From the NCBI GenBank assembly GCA_039602395.1, contig JBCNJP010000006.1, forward strand, positions 17,100,952-17,164,951: a stretch of 64,000 nucleotides of DNA, read 5' to 3'. The notes under the pieces are model-generated. The model saw only the letters and a program-made list of their open reading frames with translations, ran no database searches and was not told the origin of the DNA. Both the position numbers and the translations under genes were made by a program. The stretch is from Deinandra increscens subsp. villosa (Eukaryota; Streptophyta; Magnoliopsida; Asterales; Asteraceae). This document shows, in pieces, positions 1 through 12,620 of the stretch (positions within the stretch are counted from its first letter, which is position 1; the number at the start of each line of letters is the position of its first letter).

Positions 1-763
1 TTTTGCTTCTTGCTAGGTGAGTTACCAAGCAAAGCTCTTCCTAAATCAACAAGAAATGTACCACGTTTCACCAACATTTTTGGTCTTGACATGGTCTTTA
101 GACGCTTTCTAGTTGCTTGCATAGGACCTTTACCCTTTCCAGTAACATCAGCTCTGGAACCTGATTCTTCCATTTCAGGAGCATAAGATGGATCAGTATC
201 GGTTTCAGAATTGTTAGACTGATTTCTACATTGTTTATACATTGAAGGATCTTGATTTTGAGACTTTAAATAAGCTATGTGAGCTTTCAAACCTTTTCTC
301 ACGGGAATACCTCTGAAATTATGCATAATTTTAACTTAATCACCAGAATCTGAATCTGTGTCAGACGAACTCAAGTCATCATCATCTTTATCAGCATCAG
401 ATACATCAGCATCAACATCAGCCATCAACTCATTTTCATGAGCATTAAATCACTTCCCTCAACATTAACAACTGGATCTTGAATCACTTGATATTGATTA
501 ATTTGTTGTTGCTGTACAGGTTCTTGAATGACAGATTCTTGATTCCGAATTTTTTGTTCGGAGTTTGCAGCTTGATTTTGAACAAACGCAACAGGCTCAC
601 CATTATCATCATACTCGAACTCATCATGTGATAGAGCACCATTTGCAGGAGCCACATAATCTGCTTTAGCAAGATGTCGAATCGGTTTCTTAACAGGTGG
701 AGGTATATTTGCTACTTTTCGCTTCTGATAAACTGGCAATTTACTGACAACCAATTCATTCAT
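1..763 (-). pseudogene. Unidentified broken coding region, partial
   Basis: I do not recognise this protein. Read on the minus strand from an ATG at 763, it has a short basic stretch (KLPVYQKRK), an Asp/Glu-rich middle, a Gln-rich stretch and a stop at 425. The same frame stays open after that stop, with an acidic run (DADKDDDDLSSSDTDSDSGD), then a second stop. It continues with a Lys/Arg-rich tail (TRKRLKTMSRPK) to the window edge. The mix of acidic, Gln-rich and basic segments resembles the linker of the accessory ORFs elsewhere in this window, but no diagnostic motif is shared. Two in-frame stops make an intact gene unlikely. The inverted LTR piece at 766 begins 3 bp outside the ATG, so the original 5' end may have been lost when that LTR arrived. 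Confidence 0.35.
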
Positions 764-765
764 AT

Positions 766-1401
766 TGTCGCACCCCCAAAATACCACTAACGGAGTTTAT
801 ACCGTTTAAGGGGCGCGACTAGACCAGGATCCACAACCATAGTTACAAATACTAAACGAATCAGGGTTAGTTCAAACACAAGATAGAAATCAAAATCTTA
901 AATTACATACGCAGCGGAAATAGTTATCCTGGCACTAACCACGTGCCTTACAATTCCATTGGTTTAAAATTCCCAAGTTTAGCTTAATTATCAAAAACAA
1001 AGGTCTTCAAATGCCATGCCAACCTCCAGCGGATACTCCTTAGCGATCTGCAAAAGTTTAAACCACGCAAGTGTCAACCTAACGGTTGGTGAGTTCACAG
1101 TGGGCTTGTCATGCATTGGCCCGGTCTCATAACCATTGTTCGTATCAAAATGTACTTACAAAATATTCATTTGTGAAAAGCAATGCTCGTATTTAATTCT
1201 CAGTTTATAAATGGTTTGTCCGTGACCACGTCATCGGGTATGTACTAGTTCCGTAAAGTTAAAGGACTCAACCGATATCGCGGGTAGCTAATCCGTTGTT
1301 CCATGCTCTAAGGAAGTTTGTACCAAAGCTGACTTGTTTTGTGGGGGCCGAGCCATCCCGTACGGTGCGGACCTAGTCATCGCGGTTTTGCCTCCCCCGC
1401 T
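766..1401 (-). mobile_element. Truncated Gypsy LTR (3' end), inverted
   Basis: This is the reverse complement of the last ~630 bp of the LTR seen complete at 23548-26134. It runs from the terminal TGTCGCACCCCC (LTR end GGGGGTGCGACA) to a break after the tract cgggggagg. The next bases toward 763 (minus strand) do not form a primer-binding site, so this is a 3' or solo LTR remnant. Point differences from the full LTR show it is an older family member. Confidence 0.85.
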
Positions 1402-2447
1402 TAATGGTTTTTGAGAATTTAGGGGGTTAAATGAAAAGTTTTAATGTTTACGGTTTTTAGAGGGGGCAATGTGTAAATTGGTTATATAAATATCACATTT
1501 ACGATTTGTTTTCGCATTTACGATTTCAGCCCCTTCTCCGTTTACGACCCCTCTGCAGAAAACCCTAATCCACCGCCGTGCCTCGTCGGAAACTGCGTTT
1601 CCAGCCGCCTCCGACCACCATAACGCAATCCGTCTACACCATCATCTTCATAATCCTTTTCGGACCAGAAAACCTCAAAAAACCCCTTGTTTACATCAGA
1701 TCTGTCGGGGATTTTCTCGACTTTTCGATTCAAACCCTAAATTTCAAGTGTCACTGTTTTCAAGCGAATTTCTCGGTGTTCTGTTGTCGGATTTGTGCTT
1801 AGAACTCAGTAAAGGTAGATGTTTGTGATTTTATTGCATATTGATGTGATTAACTGCGTTTACGATAAGTTGCAGGTTTCATCCATGGCGGTATACGGTG
1901 TTTACGACCGTCTCAATGAAGAAGATGAAGTTTAGGGCGTTTACGATGGGTGTTTACGAGTCAGATGATTACGATTGGCGTGTTTACGATTCTCGCAAAC
2001 GACAAAACGTCGTTTACGATTGAGTTTGGGCCGTTTAACGGTGTTTACGATTGGATCAATGTCGTTTACGATTGGGCCATAATATTTAACCTTGATCGTG
2101 AACCCATTTAAGCTGATCGTAATCACTGTTTTGGATCGTAATATCTAATTATGGATCGTAAACCCTGTTTAATGAATCGTGAACTCTCATAAATTGATGA
2201 ATTTAAAATTTTTAAACACTTAACTTTAATTTTTGAGAATCTCATTAAAGTTGAACGTTTTTGAGATAAAATTTGTCGGTGTTTGTAAGCATGTGCTTAA
2301 TTCAATTATTTTCCCTAAAATGTTCAAATTGAAATTTTGTGAAGTTCAAAAGTAAAATGTGATCGTCAATTGAACACGTTAAGGGTTAATAATCATAATT
2401 GCTTATTTAATGAATCATGTCTGATGCATATGTCTTGTCTTTCTCAG
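1402..2447 (+). promoter_or_regulatory. Promoter-like leader of accessory ORF copy 1
   Basis: A TATA-box-like tatataaat lies at 1483-1491. A gene-like leader follows (CT-rich, ...aaaccctaa...), with a possible splice donor near 1813 and a pyrimidine-rich acceptor ending tttctcag at 2447, directly before the ATG at 2448. The motif TTTACGAT occurs exactly eight times between about 1495 and 2075, with one-base variants. Several inverted forms (gatcgtaa) fall at about 2115-2160. The same motif occurs three more times in the LTR-like region after the ORF. I infer that this is the regulatory leader of the accessory gene; no 5' LTR matching the 3' LTR at 5094 is visible here. Confidence 0.5.
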
Positions 2448-5062
2448 ATGGCTGAAGAGATGCTGATTGGAGATATAAAATATGAACCAGACCATTGTAT
2501 GCCGGCATACCTAGAAGACCCGCCAGAAAAACACATGGAGTTATTTTACTCACTGGTGGCCGGAATGAACACATGCAAGATTAACCATGCCTTGAGGACA
2601 AATGTTCTCATCGACGAGATGCTGGTTAGAGAATTTTGGGGAACTGCCAGGGCAAATTCTGACAAAACAAGGATTACTGCAACGGTCAATAACAGACAAA
2701 TTGTTATTGAGGAAGAAGACATAAGGCAGGGGCTGAACATCACTGATGATGCTTCACATCCTATCAAGTATCCGAAGGAGGTAGTTCTGGCAGGTGCGCA
2801 ATCAATGGGGTATGAAGGAAAATTTCCGCCCATCTTTAAGAAGCTTCTGCCGCACTACTGGAGGTGCCTGGCGCATTACATGCAGAAATCTTTCCTAGGC
2901 AAGAGAACGAGTTTTGATCAGTTAAACCAACTCCATGGAACTGCCTTCGTAGCATTGGCCTTAGACTGGAATTTTAACTACTCAAGGATGATGCTGATTG
3001 ATTGGATAGGCAATGCAGAACTGAGTGCCAGAGAGCAGTTTCTAATGACGCCAAGGTTCGTTCAAATGGTAGTGATGAAGAAGTATCCGATGATAGAGGA
3101 GAGAGTTGAGAAGCTTGATGTGAAGGTCATGGATTCTGGAGTCTTTGGCTTGCAAACGCAGGATAGAGCGGGTAAGCAATCTTTTGAAGGAAGATTGGAA
3201 TGGACGAAGAGAGGTGCGTTCCCTGAAGTTGCACGGGAACAAGTATTGGATGACTCTGAGCCAGAGGCAGATGTTCCTGAATGTTAATGCATCAATTGCC
3301 GAAGACCAAGACTTGACAGTAACTCAAGCTGTTAATGTTCAAGATGAAGATGTCATTCCCTCAGATGAAGAAAATATAATGGATGACATCCTTACTGGCC
3401 AGGACATAACTGAAGATGATATTTATGGGGACTTGGAGCCACTAACCCATAAAAGGTCAAGAGAAGATATGATTGGGTCGTCTGGCAGTGATGATACACC
3501 TCCTGAGCTGAATATAAACGTTGATGAAGCTTTCGTAGAAGAACCCGTCCCTGCTCGTGAACCATCTCCGCGAAAGAAATCTGATCCTAGGAGCATACGG
3601 TTCAAGTTCACCAAGACAAGCTCAAGCCTTTTGGTTGTACAACCAGCTGGACCCAGTTCTGAGGGTGCCAGTGGTCAAGAAGAAACTGTTGATGAAGCCC
3701 TTCAAGAGCAACCGTCTCTCACACAGACTGAAGATGGTGATGATCAACCTGCCCCTGTGCAGCAAGCTAGTCCGATTCTGAACGTGCAAAGCCCTGTACG
3801 TGAAGATAGGCAATTTCTGGAGGTTGAGAGCACCTTCGTTGTTCCAAGTCCGGTTAGAGTGAGCATCTCTACCGCGACCAGCCAACCACTCGCGGCTCCA
3901 GGTTTCCGCCCATTGATGGCTGCTGAGCTTCCAGTTGATTTGAGGATTAGTGCTGATCCTCAGATCAACTTCCTGATCTCTCAGAATAGGATCAGACAGA
4001 ATGAGATCAAGGCTCTCATGGAAGAAAACCAGCGTTTGAGAGAGAAGGAGGAGGCAAGCAGCAAATATATGAGAGAGTATGAGGTGGCAGACAAGGAAAG
4101 AATGGAATATCTTTACAAGATGATAAAGGACCTGAGAAGGAAGGTTAATGCACTGACAGATGGTGCAGGGCCTAACAACACGGGTGCCCCTGGTCAGAGT
4201 TCATCTCAGGGAAATCAAGCTGCTGATGCAATGGAGACTGACGAAGGAGATGAGAATATAGTGATGCCGGATTACGCCCACTGTGGCAGGATCATCTCAA
4301 AGGCTCCAAGATTTCCACGAAAACTGGTTCAAGGAGTTTTTCCAAGGACCAGCTCCCACACAGTACACCATTGACGTTGGTGAAAGCTCAATTGATAAGC
4401 GTGGGAGTCGTGAGGCAATCTTATGTTGGCACTACGATATGGAGAAGAAAATCTTTGCCGTGATCCGTGACGGCTATAGTCCAGTGGAGTACTACTCTAC
4501 ACGTGCTCAATTCCACTCCTGGACTGAGCCTGAGATCAGGAGCCTTCTGAGAGCTCCATTTATTAACAGGTGGAATGGACCAGAAGGTAATCAGATCAGA
4601 GATAATCTGCTTGGCCACATGGAGAATGATTTCAGAGATTTCGAGCTGAAGGAGGTCAGGTGGAGAGAGACCGGGACTGACCCTGTGACAGGGGAGTCTA
4701 TTGGGGAAGCACGGAGGCCACCAACTAAGCGCACAAGGGTGATTACTATGTTGGACGAGATCGAGGATGAAACACTGGTAAGAAACTTTGATTGCTGGTA
4801 TTACGATCCAACAACACATGAAGTGGTGGTTCTCTGCAAGCCGATGCGTCAATTCAGATTTTATGACCCGGTGGATTTGCTTAGATTTGGTGAGAGAGAT
4901 ATCAAGCTTCTGGCCACCCAACCCATCCTTGGAGACGAGAATGACATGGCGAATGCTATAAGGGTTGGTATTTTTGATGGGGCAGCAAAGAAGATTGTGG
5001 AGAACAGGTGGTGGTCGAACAACATTCAAACCTCATTCCGGTTTGATTTGCTGCTGCCTTGA
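2448..5062 (+). pseudogene. Retroelement accessory ORF (aORF), copy 1, two frameshifts
   Basis: Function unknown. The start at 2448 (MAEEM...) directly follows a splice-acceptor-like tract. Three frames together cover one protein. Frame 1 (2448 to about 3280) holds an N-terminal domain with REFWGTA, a MGYEGKFPP stretch, WRCLAHYMQKS and TAFVALA. Frame 2 (about 3275-4270) is an acidic Ser/Pro-rich linker followed by a likely coiled coil at about 3960-4165 (QNRIRQNEIKALMEENQRL). Frame 3 (about 4285-5062) is a C-terminal domain with HSWTEPEIRSLLRAPFINR, DPVTGE and DLLRFGERDIKLL. Shifts fall near 3275-3290 and 4270-4300. The motif order matches the decayed copy at 51782-54180, so this is a real family. 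From memory, REFW-type domains occur in ORFs downstream of RNase H in Asteraceae Copia elements; that is unverified. The PPT and LTR start follow within 35 bp. Confidence 0.6.
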
Positions 5063-5074
5063 AGGTTCAAATGA

Positions 5075-5122
5075 TTCATGCCTAGGGGAAGATTGTTGGG
5101 CTATAATTATATGAGGCATGAA
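5075..5122 (+). promoter_or_regulatory. PPT and LTR start inside a hairpin (copy 1)
   Basis: A purine tract AGGGGAAGA (5084-5092) precedes a Copia-type LTR start TGTTGGGC at 5094. The tract and LTR start sit in the loop of an inverted repeat: left arm ttcatgcct at 5075-5083, right arm aggcatgaa at 5114-5122, nine perfect pairs around a 30 nt loop. The equivalent place after aORF copy 2 has a different arm sequence that still pairs. The PPT primes plus-strand DNA synthesis in LTR retrotransposons; a role for the hairpin is inference. Confidence 0.6.
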
Positions 5123-6170
5123 CATTTGTATTTGGGCTAATTGTGTTTTGTTTTGGGCTTGTTTATCTTTTAGTTAGTGGGCTAGTTAGTGATTATGATT
5201 GGGCCATGTGGGCTTCAACTAGGTTTACGATTATCTATGAGGACTATATAAGCCTCATATGTTTGTGTTTATGATTAAGCTTTTCAATACACATTTCACC
5301 ATTTACGATTTCTCTCTCTCTTTTGTGTTTACGATCAGCTTCATTTAGTAGTGTTCTCTCATTCAAGACTTCATCTTTTCATTAGATCTCGTCTATTTCT
5401 TCTACTATTGTCTCTTGAATCAAGCTTGTACGAGGATTCCACACCCGTATTTGTCTAGATATCGTGTTGTTTGGTTGATTTCGGACCTTCAAACCTTCTA
5501 GAGGTTGACTTCTGCTCCAGACACAGCACGGCTCGTGTCACTGATCCAGCACGGCCTGTGCCCCTGACCCTGCATGATTCTTGAAGATCGTCTGACAAGC
5601 ACGACCCGTGCCCCTGATCAGGCACGACGTGCCTGGTTCTGTTTTCGCCTAAAAAATCTAGCCAACCTCCCATTATCACAACTTGCTCAATTCTTTCTTC
5701 CCTCTTAGTTTAAATCTTTGTTTTTACTTTTGAGCCATTTGTTTTCAGTGCTTTTAAGCATTCAACGTCAAGTTTGTAAGAATATTAAATTAAAAAGATT
5801 TTGTTTAAAGTTTGTCTATGAACTAATCATCTTCTATTAAGCAAATCCTTAAGTCATGCTTGGCTAAACTCTTACACTCACTTGGGGGAAAACAAGCCTT
5901 TTGCAGGTTGGTGAAATGAATTTATAAGCTCATCTTAAGATGTGTACTAATGACTTTATGAAAACTCTTTATATTAAAAGTTTATTGTCACCTTTTTGAA
6001 CAAATGTATCTTGTGTAATGCAGACCATTTGAGGAGTCGAAAGCTCATCAGTCGGACTGGTGAAACCCGACTGGGGGATGATGCATGATCTTTTTGGTGA
6101 CTCAGAGATGCAAGAACTGTCCAATCAGTTGCAAGAACTTCTAGAAAGGCTTTATAAGACCGAGCTTCTC
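5094..6170 (+). mobile_element. 3' LTR of the aORF element, copy 1 (end uncertain)
   Basis: The region begins TGTTGGGC directly after the PPT. A TATA-like actatataagc lies near 5243. TTTACGAT motifs occur at about 5223-5335, and GCACG...CGTGC palindromes at about 5520-5640. Sequence from about 5400 to 6100 aligns by eye with 54600-55340 behind aORF copy 2, for example acttgctcaa, the aagcaaatc stretch and the gact-rich end. Homology that far downstream supports a long LTR of about 1 kb. Its 3' end is not defined, because another LTR begins at 6178. Confidence 0.5.
5518..5640. repeat. Array of GCACG...CGTGC palindromes
   Basis: Four imperfect copies of a short dyad occur in 120 bp: gcacggctcgtgt, gcacggcctgtgc, gcacgacccgtgc and ggcacgacgtgcc. 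The arms are GCACG and CGTGC around a 0-3 nt centre. The same kind of array occurs in the corresponding place behind aORF copy 2. Confidence 0.7.
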
Positions 6171-6177
6171 TGTGGGG

Positions 6178-8673
6178 TGTCACACCCCAACCGACGACGA
6201 TAATTTACGTCGGGGCATGATGATTATCCAAATGCTCATGACAATAAGTAAAGTCTCAATAATTATTCATTACCAAATTTCAAGTCTTATAGCAGGAATC
6301 AACACACGTAAAATAATATAAGGATAAAGTTTGATTTAGTTAATCTAGGTCCAAAGCATCCTAGATGTAGCATCAATCAAGTATGGCTCAAACTGCATTT
6401 CCTATAACATGTATAAAAATAGAGAGTGTCAACTAAAAATAGTTGGTGAGTAAACATATGGTTATAATTACATATAGTATATTGAAAGCGACTCAAATGT
6501 CAAATGTAGAACCAAGCATGTATGAATAAACCAAAATTGAATTTGAATGTGCATAACCAAACCTTTGTTGACTAGCGCCCTTAACTCGCAAGTGAAGTTA
6601 ATGAAATAGGTTTCAATCACCCGAATGCCAAACCGGTCAAATTCAGGTGGGTTGTCAGTCTGATGGATCCATCATTGTTACCATAGGCTTGTATGTTACT
6701 GATTACGCTTGAAAATTGAATTTTCATATAAAACCATAGTTCAACATATAGCATGTAATCACACAAAGACATAGAATGAAATCGCGTGGTTTGTAAAATG
6801 AATAAAGAATTTGATACTTGAATATGTATAAATGTTACATCCTAGTGTTTGAAGATGAAAAGGGATTATGAATACTCACTTGAAGCGGTGAGTGAGATAT
6901 GAAAATAGTCCAAGTGATATGAAGACGATTATCATTATCCGTGTCCTAGATTATAAAAAGACACCTTAAATCTTAGCGATATGAATCGAATGTCTAAGTC
7001 ACCCACTTAGACTAGTTGAATCTTGTTTTATATGAGTTAACCCGTTGACCATTGGTGATATATTTGTTTTTGGTTTAGTGTATTATTTGGATAATTTGGA
7101 CAGCTTATGTGCTGTGACTTTGAGTGCGTTTTTTAAATATCAAACGTCATCTAAAAATTATCAAACTTCACAGATTGTTAGTTTAAAGTATGCCAAACAA
7201 CTTTTGTTTAGAATGTGTTTTAACAAAATGTTAAAAGATAGCTCAAAACAGCCTCACAAAACAGAAGGTACAGAAACACACACCTTTTTGTAGGGACTGT
7301 TGTGAGTTGCTCAGTTTGAATTAGAAGGCAAACTATATACCATTGGAAATCTAACTCGACGAACTTGAACGTGGAGTCTGAGTTTGTTAAATTTGAGTTC
7401 AAAATGACCAAGATATGGCTGGTTTAAAGTCTAACAACGAATCTGTGATTTACAGAATTTAAAGTTGAGTAGTTTTCCTTTAAAGGTGATTAACCAACAA
7501 GCCTTTTTAATGGGTGTTCTTAGATATAAACAAGAACGATTATTTAAGGAATATATGATAAGATGTTTTTCTCACATTAAGCAAGCAAGGAGAAGGTAGT
7601 GAAGATGACGGTTGAGCTTGGATCAATACTTGAAGCCTCGAAGAGTTCTTGAGTTTTTCTGGCAGAAAACTTGGTCGACTTCGGGAGAATATTCTGAGCG
7701 ATTTAGGAAGCCAAATGATACAGATTGTTAGTCTAAAATGAAGTACTTTGAAAAAGGAAGAGATGGGAAAAAGAATCAGCTTAAACCGATCTCGTTTGGT
7801 ACCTCAAATGTGCTATGGAAAACAAAGTCGCACAGCAGCGAGCTTCTGGAGCAGTCGTCATTCAAATCTGTCTAGAGGGCTTAGTTCTTATCGAATTTGA
7901 GTGAGGTAAGTTGACAATTTTAGAGGACTCATAAGGGAAGATTTCTGGATAAGAATTGATGGATTTGGACGAAGTATGAAAGAGATATGGGTTATAGAAG
8001 TGGACCTAACGAATCTGGTAGAATTTATGTGAAGGTGAAGGTGTTTGAAAACTACTGCATAGCTTGGATATTTATATACGAAATTTTAGTCTTTGAGAAC
8101 TAATTTTAGTCTTTGATAGATTTAAATAGTGCGTGTGGTCTTTTTGCTACCATATAAACGAGAGATAGAGAAATAAAATAAGGAGTTTCATTTTGCCATG
8201 CTTTACTAATTAATGATCATAATTGTGTAGTGAGATTATAACTAAAGGGGGTATAGAACTTTAATGAATCAACTTCAATCGGAACGACATCCGCCTGAAC
8301 CTTTCTACTCGGACTTCAGCCGGAACGACATCCGCCTGACCTCGGCTACGCCCGGACCACGCAGGTCCGCTTGAACTTCGGCCAGATCAATGTTCCGTGA
8401 GAATAATAATGATATGAGTCACAAATTTATAAAAGAGTATAATGTTATAAAACTTAACTTTTATAATTTTTACTATTGTTTCACCATTAATGTATATTTT
8501 TAGAGTTATCAAATAATATCACCGTTGGTCACGTGTTGGGTTGACTCGGGTATGACTTTAGCATGAATAATAGTATATGTATGCATGTATATGATCAAAA
8601 CACAAATTCCTCACGATTAAATGTTTAAAGAAAGTCGAAATTGCATTGATTAATGGAAACGGATCGGGTTACA
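6178..8673 (-). mobile_element. LTR on the minus strand, solo or truncated
   Basis: The terminal tgtcacaccccaaccgac at 6178 is the reverse complement of a TG...CA LTR end (...ggttggggtgtgaca). Sequence rightward is LTR-like, non-coding and AT-rich. The other boundary may be ggatcgggttaca ending at 8673 (LTR start TGTAACCCG), but no target-site duplication matches (tgggg against aatat), so the right end is uncertain. It includes a 19 bp direct repeat, cggaacgacatccgcctga, at 8280 and 8321. Confidence 0.5.
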
Positions 8674-8689
8674 AATATGGAAAATATGC

Positions 8690-11320
8690 AAATGTCACAT
8701 GGGGAGCCTCTATCTTGTTTGTCAAGAAGAAAGCCAGATCCTTTTGTATGTGCATTGACTATAATGAGCTGAACAAGCTACCGGTGAAGAACCGTTATCC
8801 ACTCTCGGTAATCGACGATCTCTTTGACCAATTACAAGGATCAAGTTTCTACTCAAAGATTGACCTACGTTTCGAATATCATCAGCTTCGAGTCCGCGAA
8901 GAACATGTAGCCAAGACCGCATTTAGGACTCGTTATGGTCATTACAAGTTTTTAGTTATGTCCTTTGGTTTGACGAACGCACCAACGATATTCATGGATC
9001 TAATGAATCGTGTGTGCAAATCGTATCTAGATAAATTTTTTATCGTGCTTATTGACGATATCATGATCTACTCTCGTAGTAAGGAAGAGAATGAACAACA
9101 TTTGAAGTTGATTCTGGAATTGCTGAAGAAAGAAGAATTGCATGCGAAATTTTCAAAGTGTGTATTCTAGATTCGCGAGGTACATTTCTTAGGCCACATG
9201 ATCAAGGACCGTGGCATTCATGTTGATCCCTCGAAGATTGAAGCCATCAAAGCCTGGAGTGCTCCCACAATGCCTTCTGAAATTCGTCATTTTTTAGGTC
9301 TCGTTGGCTACTATTGTAGGTTCATTGAGAAGTTCCCCAAAATAGCCCCGCCCTTGACCGCCCTGACTCAGAAAGATAAGAAGTTCGTTTGGGATGAGAA
9401 ACCGGACACCACTTTTTAGTTATTAAAGCAAAAACTATGTAAAGCCCCAATTATATCCTTACCTGAAGGAACATAAGACTTTTTCGTGTACTGCGACGCG
9501 TCCCACCATGGTTTGGGTTACGTGTTAATGTGGCGTGACAAAGTCATAGCATATGCTTCCTGACAATTGAAGATCCATGAGAAGAATTACACAACCCATG
9601 ATCTGCAGCTTGGTGCCGTTGTGTTTACTCTCAAGATCTGGAGGCACTATCGATATGGTACGAAGTGCATTCACTAACCATAAGAGTCTCCAACACATCT
9701 TTGATCAGAAAGAGCTGAACATGCGACAAATACGATGGGTTGAACTACTCAAAGACTATGATTGTGGGATTTGTTACCACTCTGGTAAGGCTAACGTTGT
9801 TGCATATGCCTTGAGTAGAAAGGAAAGAGTCAAGCCTCTTCGAGTTCGAGCGCTTGGTATGACCATACATACTAATCGCACATTGCAAATTCATGAAGCT
9901 CAAATCGAAGCCCTGAAGGAAGAAAAAGGATGAATGCCTGCGCGGCATGGAACGTCAATTTGAGATCAAGCCAGATGGAGCTCATTACTTCATGAATAGA
10001 CTTTGGGTGCCTCCTTACAGAGGTTTGAAGAACCTAGTCATGGACGAGGCCCACAAGTCTAGGTACTTTGTTCATCCCGGTGCTGATAAGATGTATCATG
10101 GTCTAAGAGAACTGTACTGGTGGCCGAACATGAAGGCATATATTGCTACTTATGTCAGTAAGTGTCTGACATGCTCAAACGTTAAAGCTGAATATCAGAA
10201 GCTGTCGGTCCTACTAGTTCAACCAGAGATTCCCTAGTGGAAGTGGGAACAGATTGCGATGGATTTTATCACGAAGCTGCCAAAGACTCGTGCTGGTTAC
10301 GATGTTATTTGGGTGATCGACTGACAAAGTCCGCACATTTCCTGTCGATCAGAGAGATTGATTCAATGGAACGACTTGCTAGAATCTACTTGAAAAGAAG
10401 TTATCTCCAGACACGACGTACCAGTTTCCATCATCTCAGATAGGGACAACCGATTTACGTCAAGATTTTGGCAATCATTACAGAAAGCTTTGGGTACCTG
10501 CCTTGACATGAGTACTGCCTACCATTCGCAGACAGATGGCCAAAGTGAATGAACCATTCAGACTATTAAGGATATGTTATGTGCCTGCGTCATTGCTTTT
10601 AGAAATGGTAGGGATAACCATCTGACCCTCACAGAGTTCTCCTACAATAAAAGTTACCATACCAGCATTCAAGCTGCTCCCTTCGAGGAACTTTACAATA
10701 GAAAGTGTTGTTCTCCTCTCTGGTGGGCTGAAGTTGGAAATAGCCATATGACTGGTCGTAAGATTATCTATGAAACTACTGAGAAAATTTTCCAAATCCA
10801 GAAACGATTGAAAGCCACCTGTGATCGTCAGAAAAGCTATGCTGATATGAGACGCAAACCTCTGAAATTCCAAGTGGGAGATAATGTTATGTTGAAGGTA
10901 TCACCCTAGTAGGGTGTAATCCGTTTCGGAAAATGAGGTAAGCTAGACCCCCGTTACATTGGTCCCTTCGAGATTCTTGAGAGAATCGGACCCGTTGCTT
11001 ACAGACTTCAGTTATCGCCCGAGCTTAGTAGTGTTCACGACACGTTTCACGTGTGAAATCTAAAGAAGTGTTTGTCCAATGAATCCCTCGTCATTCCTTT
11101 TGATGAGATCCAGATCGATGGCAAATTTTATTTCGTCGAAGAACCCATTGAAATCCTTGACAGTGAGGTAAAGAAACTGAAGCGTAGCCGTATCCCTAAC
11201 GTTAAAGTACGATGGAACTTACGCCGAGGACCTGGATATACTTGGGAACGTGAAGATCAATTTCAATCGAAATACTCTCATCTTTTTACTAATGATGCTC
11301 ATGTTAATGACTTAGACTGA
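8690..11320 (+). pseudogene. Decayed chromovirus (Tekay-like) pol, 5'-truncated
   Basis: Reverse transcriptase, RNase H, integrase and chromodomain coding can be followed in several frames. RT starts at WGASILFVKKK, has a VIDDLFDQLQGSS stretch and a catalytic variant LIDDIMIYS near 9050. A stop follows at 9168-9170. Later fragments include FLGLVGYYCRFIEKF, the RNase H end YHSGKANVVAYALSRK (with a D-to-Y change), the integrase zinc-binding stretch HPGADKMYHGLRELYWWP, the Y-H-Q-T-D-G integrase region near 10525, and a chromodomain end GPGYTWEREDQFQSKYSHLF. Gag and protease are missing. Many stops and frameshifts show it is long dead. It is the same lineage as the intact element at 26689-31431. 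Confidence 0.9.
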
Positions 11321-11353
11321 ATTTCGAGAAATTCCCACAACCGAAGGAGAACA

Positions 11354-12620
11354 TGACAACCCGTACGTATCAAGTTAACACGCTATTTTTTACTATTTGT
11401 TTAACTGGTATTTATGCACTTAACCTAGGTTTACATTTAACTTAGGTATCACTTCATGCAAACCTATTATAAGTCTTGACATAATCTCGTGACAATATTG
11501 GGTATTTATCCATTATTAACAATGAAATTTCATATTTTATAATTAGAATTTCAACAACAAGAAATATAAAAAGATTTTATATTTTCCTATCATTTTTGTA
11601 GTAATTATATATTACGTACAAACCGTCACCATTTGGACGTTTAATATTTTATCAGCTTGTAACGATTTAGATATTTAACTTTTATGGAATGTCTTAAAAA
11701 CCGGTTTTGAAGTTGAACCGGAAAAGTTTTCGGGACCGGTTTGATCGGTTGGACCGGTTAGACTGGTCGTTTCAACCGGTTTATAAAAATGCTAATAAAC
11801 TTGTACACTACAACAAAAATAGTTAAAATACAATTTTAATCCATTAAAAAATAATACCAAATACGTATTTCACAAGAAAATATAAGTATTAAAGTTCACA
11901 AATTATAGAAAATAACAATAAAGTACACACATGTAATAAAAATAATTCAAAAAAAAACTACAAGAAAATCGGTTGAACCGGACCGGTTTAACCAGGAAAA
12001 ACCGGTCAAAACCGGAAAACCAGCCGGTTCGGATCTCGTAAAAAACCGTGAAAAAACCGGAGACCCCCAAAAAATCTGGTCGAACCGGTTCAACCGCCCG
12101 GTTCGAACTGGTTTTTTAAAACACTGCTTTTACGTGCATTATTATAACCTTTTATCGTTAGATATTATTTAACGTAAACTTTTAGCGTTTTAATAAAACC
12201 TGTTCACGTATACACTTTTTTACACGTAAAATCACCAAGATTATCAGCCTCGTAGCCTAACGCTTTATTTAATCACTCGTACCCATTCATCACATAACCA
12301 ACCGTGCTCAAATTTATTTATTCAAATCCGTTGACCCCTTGCTTGGTCCGACCCGACCCGGTTAGTCCTGAAGTTCGCCACCTTTTTGCATGGCATCTGA
12401 ACCCCATGCAACCACCACCTTCGGCCCGTTACCCCTCTCTCTCGTCGGTTACTAGCAACCAAACCATCACCATTTCATTTGCTTAACTGATCTCCTAACT
12501 AAACTTTCCTATAGAAACTACCAAGTATGTCTACACACTTACACAACCATCATCACCTACTTCCTAGTGTTTAGCAAAACTAATACCCTTTGGGTATTGT
12601 GTTCCCTACACAATATGTAG
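11354..12620 (+). mobile_element. 3' LTR of the decayed chromovirus (end lost in gap)
   Basis: About 30 bp after the chromodomain ORF, a purine-rich cgaaggagaa is followed by tgacaacccg, a typical Tekay LTR start. Non-coding sequence runs from there to the assembly gap, interrupted by the hAT MITE at 11687-12126. No LTR end is visible. Confidence 0.55.
11687..12126. mobile_element. ACCGGTT-rich hAT-type MITE
   Basis: A 440 bp non-coding foldback element. Its ends are gaatgtcttaaaaaccgg on the left and, reverse-complemented, cagtgttttaaaaaaccag on the right. It is flanked by a near-perfect 8 bp duplication, cttttatg (11679-11686) and cttttacg (12127-12134). An 8 bp TSD and CAGTG-type ends are typical of hAT. 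The inside is packed with accggtt/aaccggt motifs in both orientations. Confidence 0.7.
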
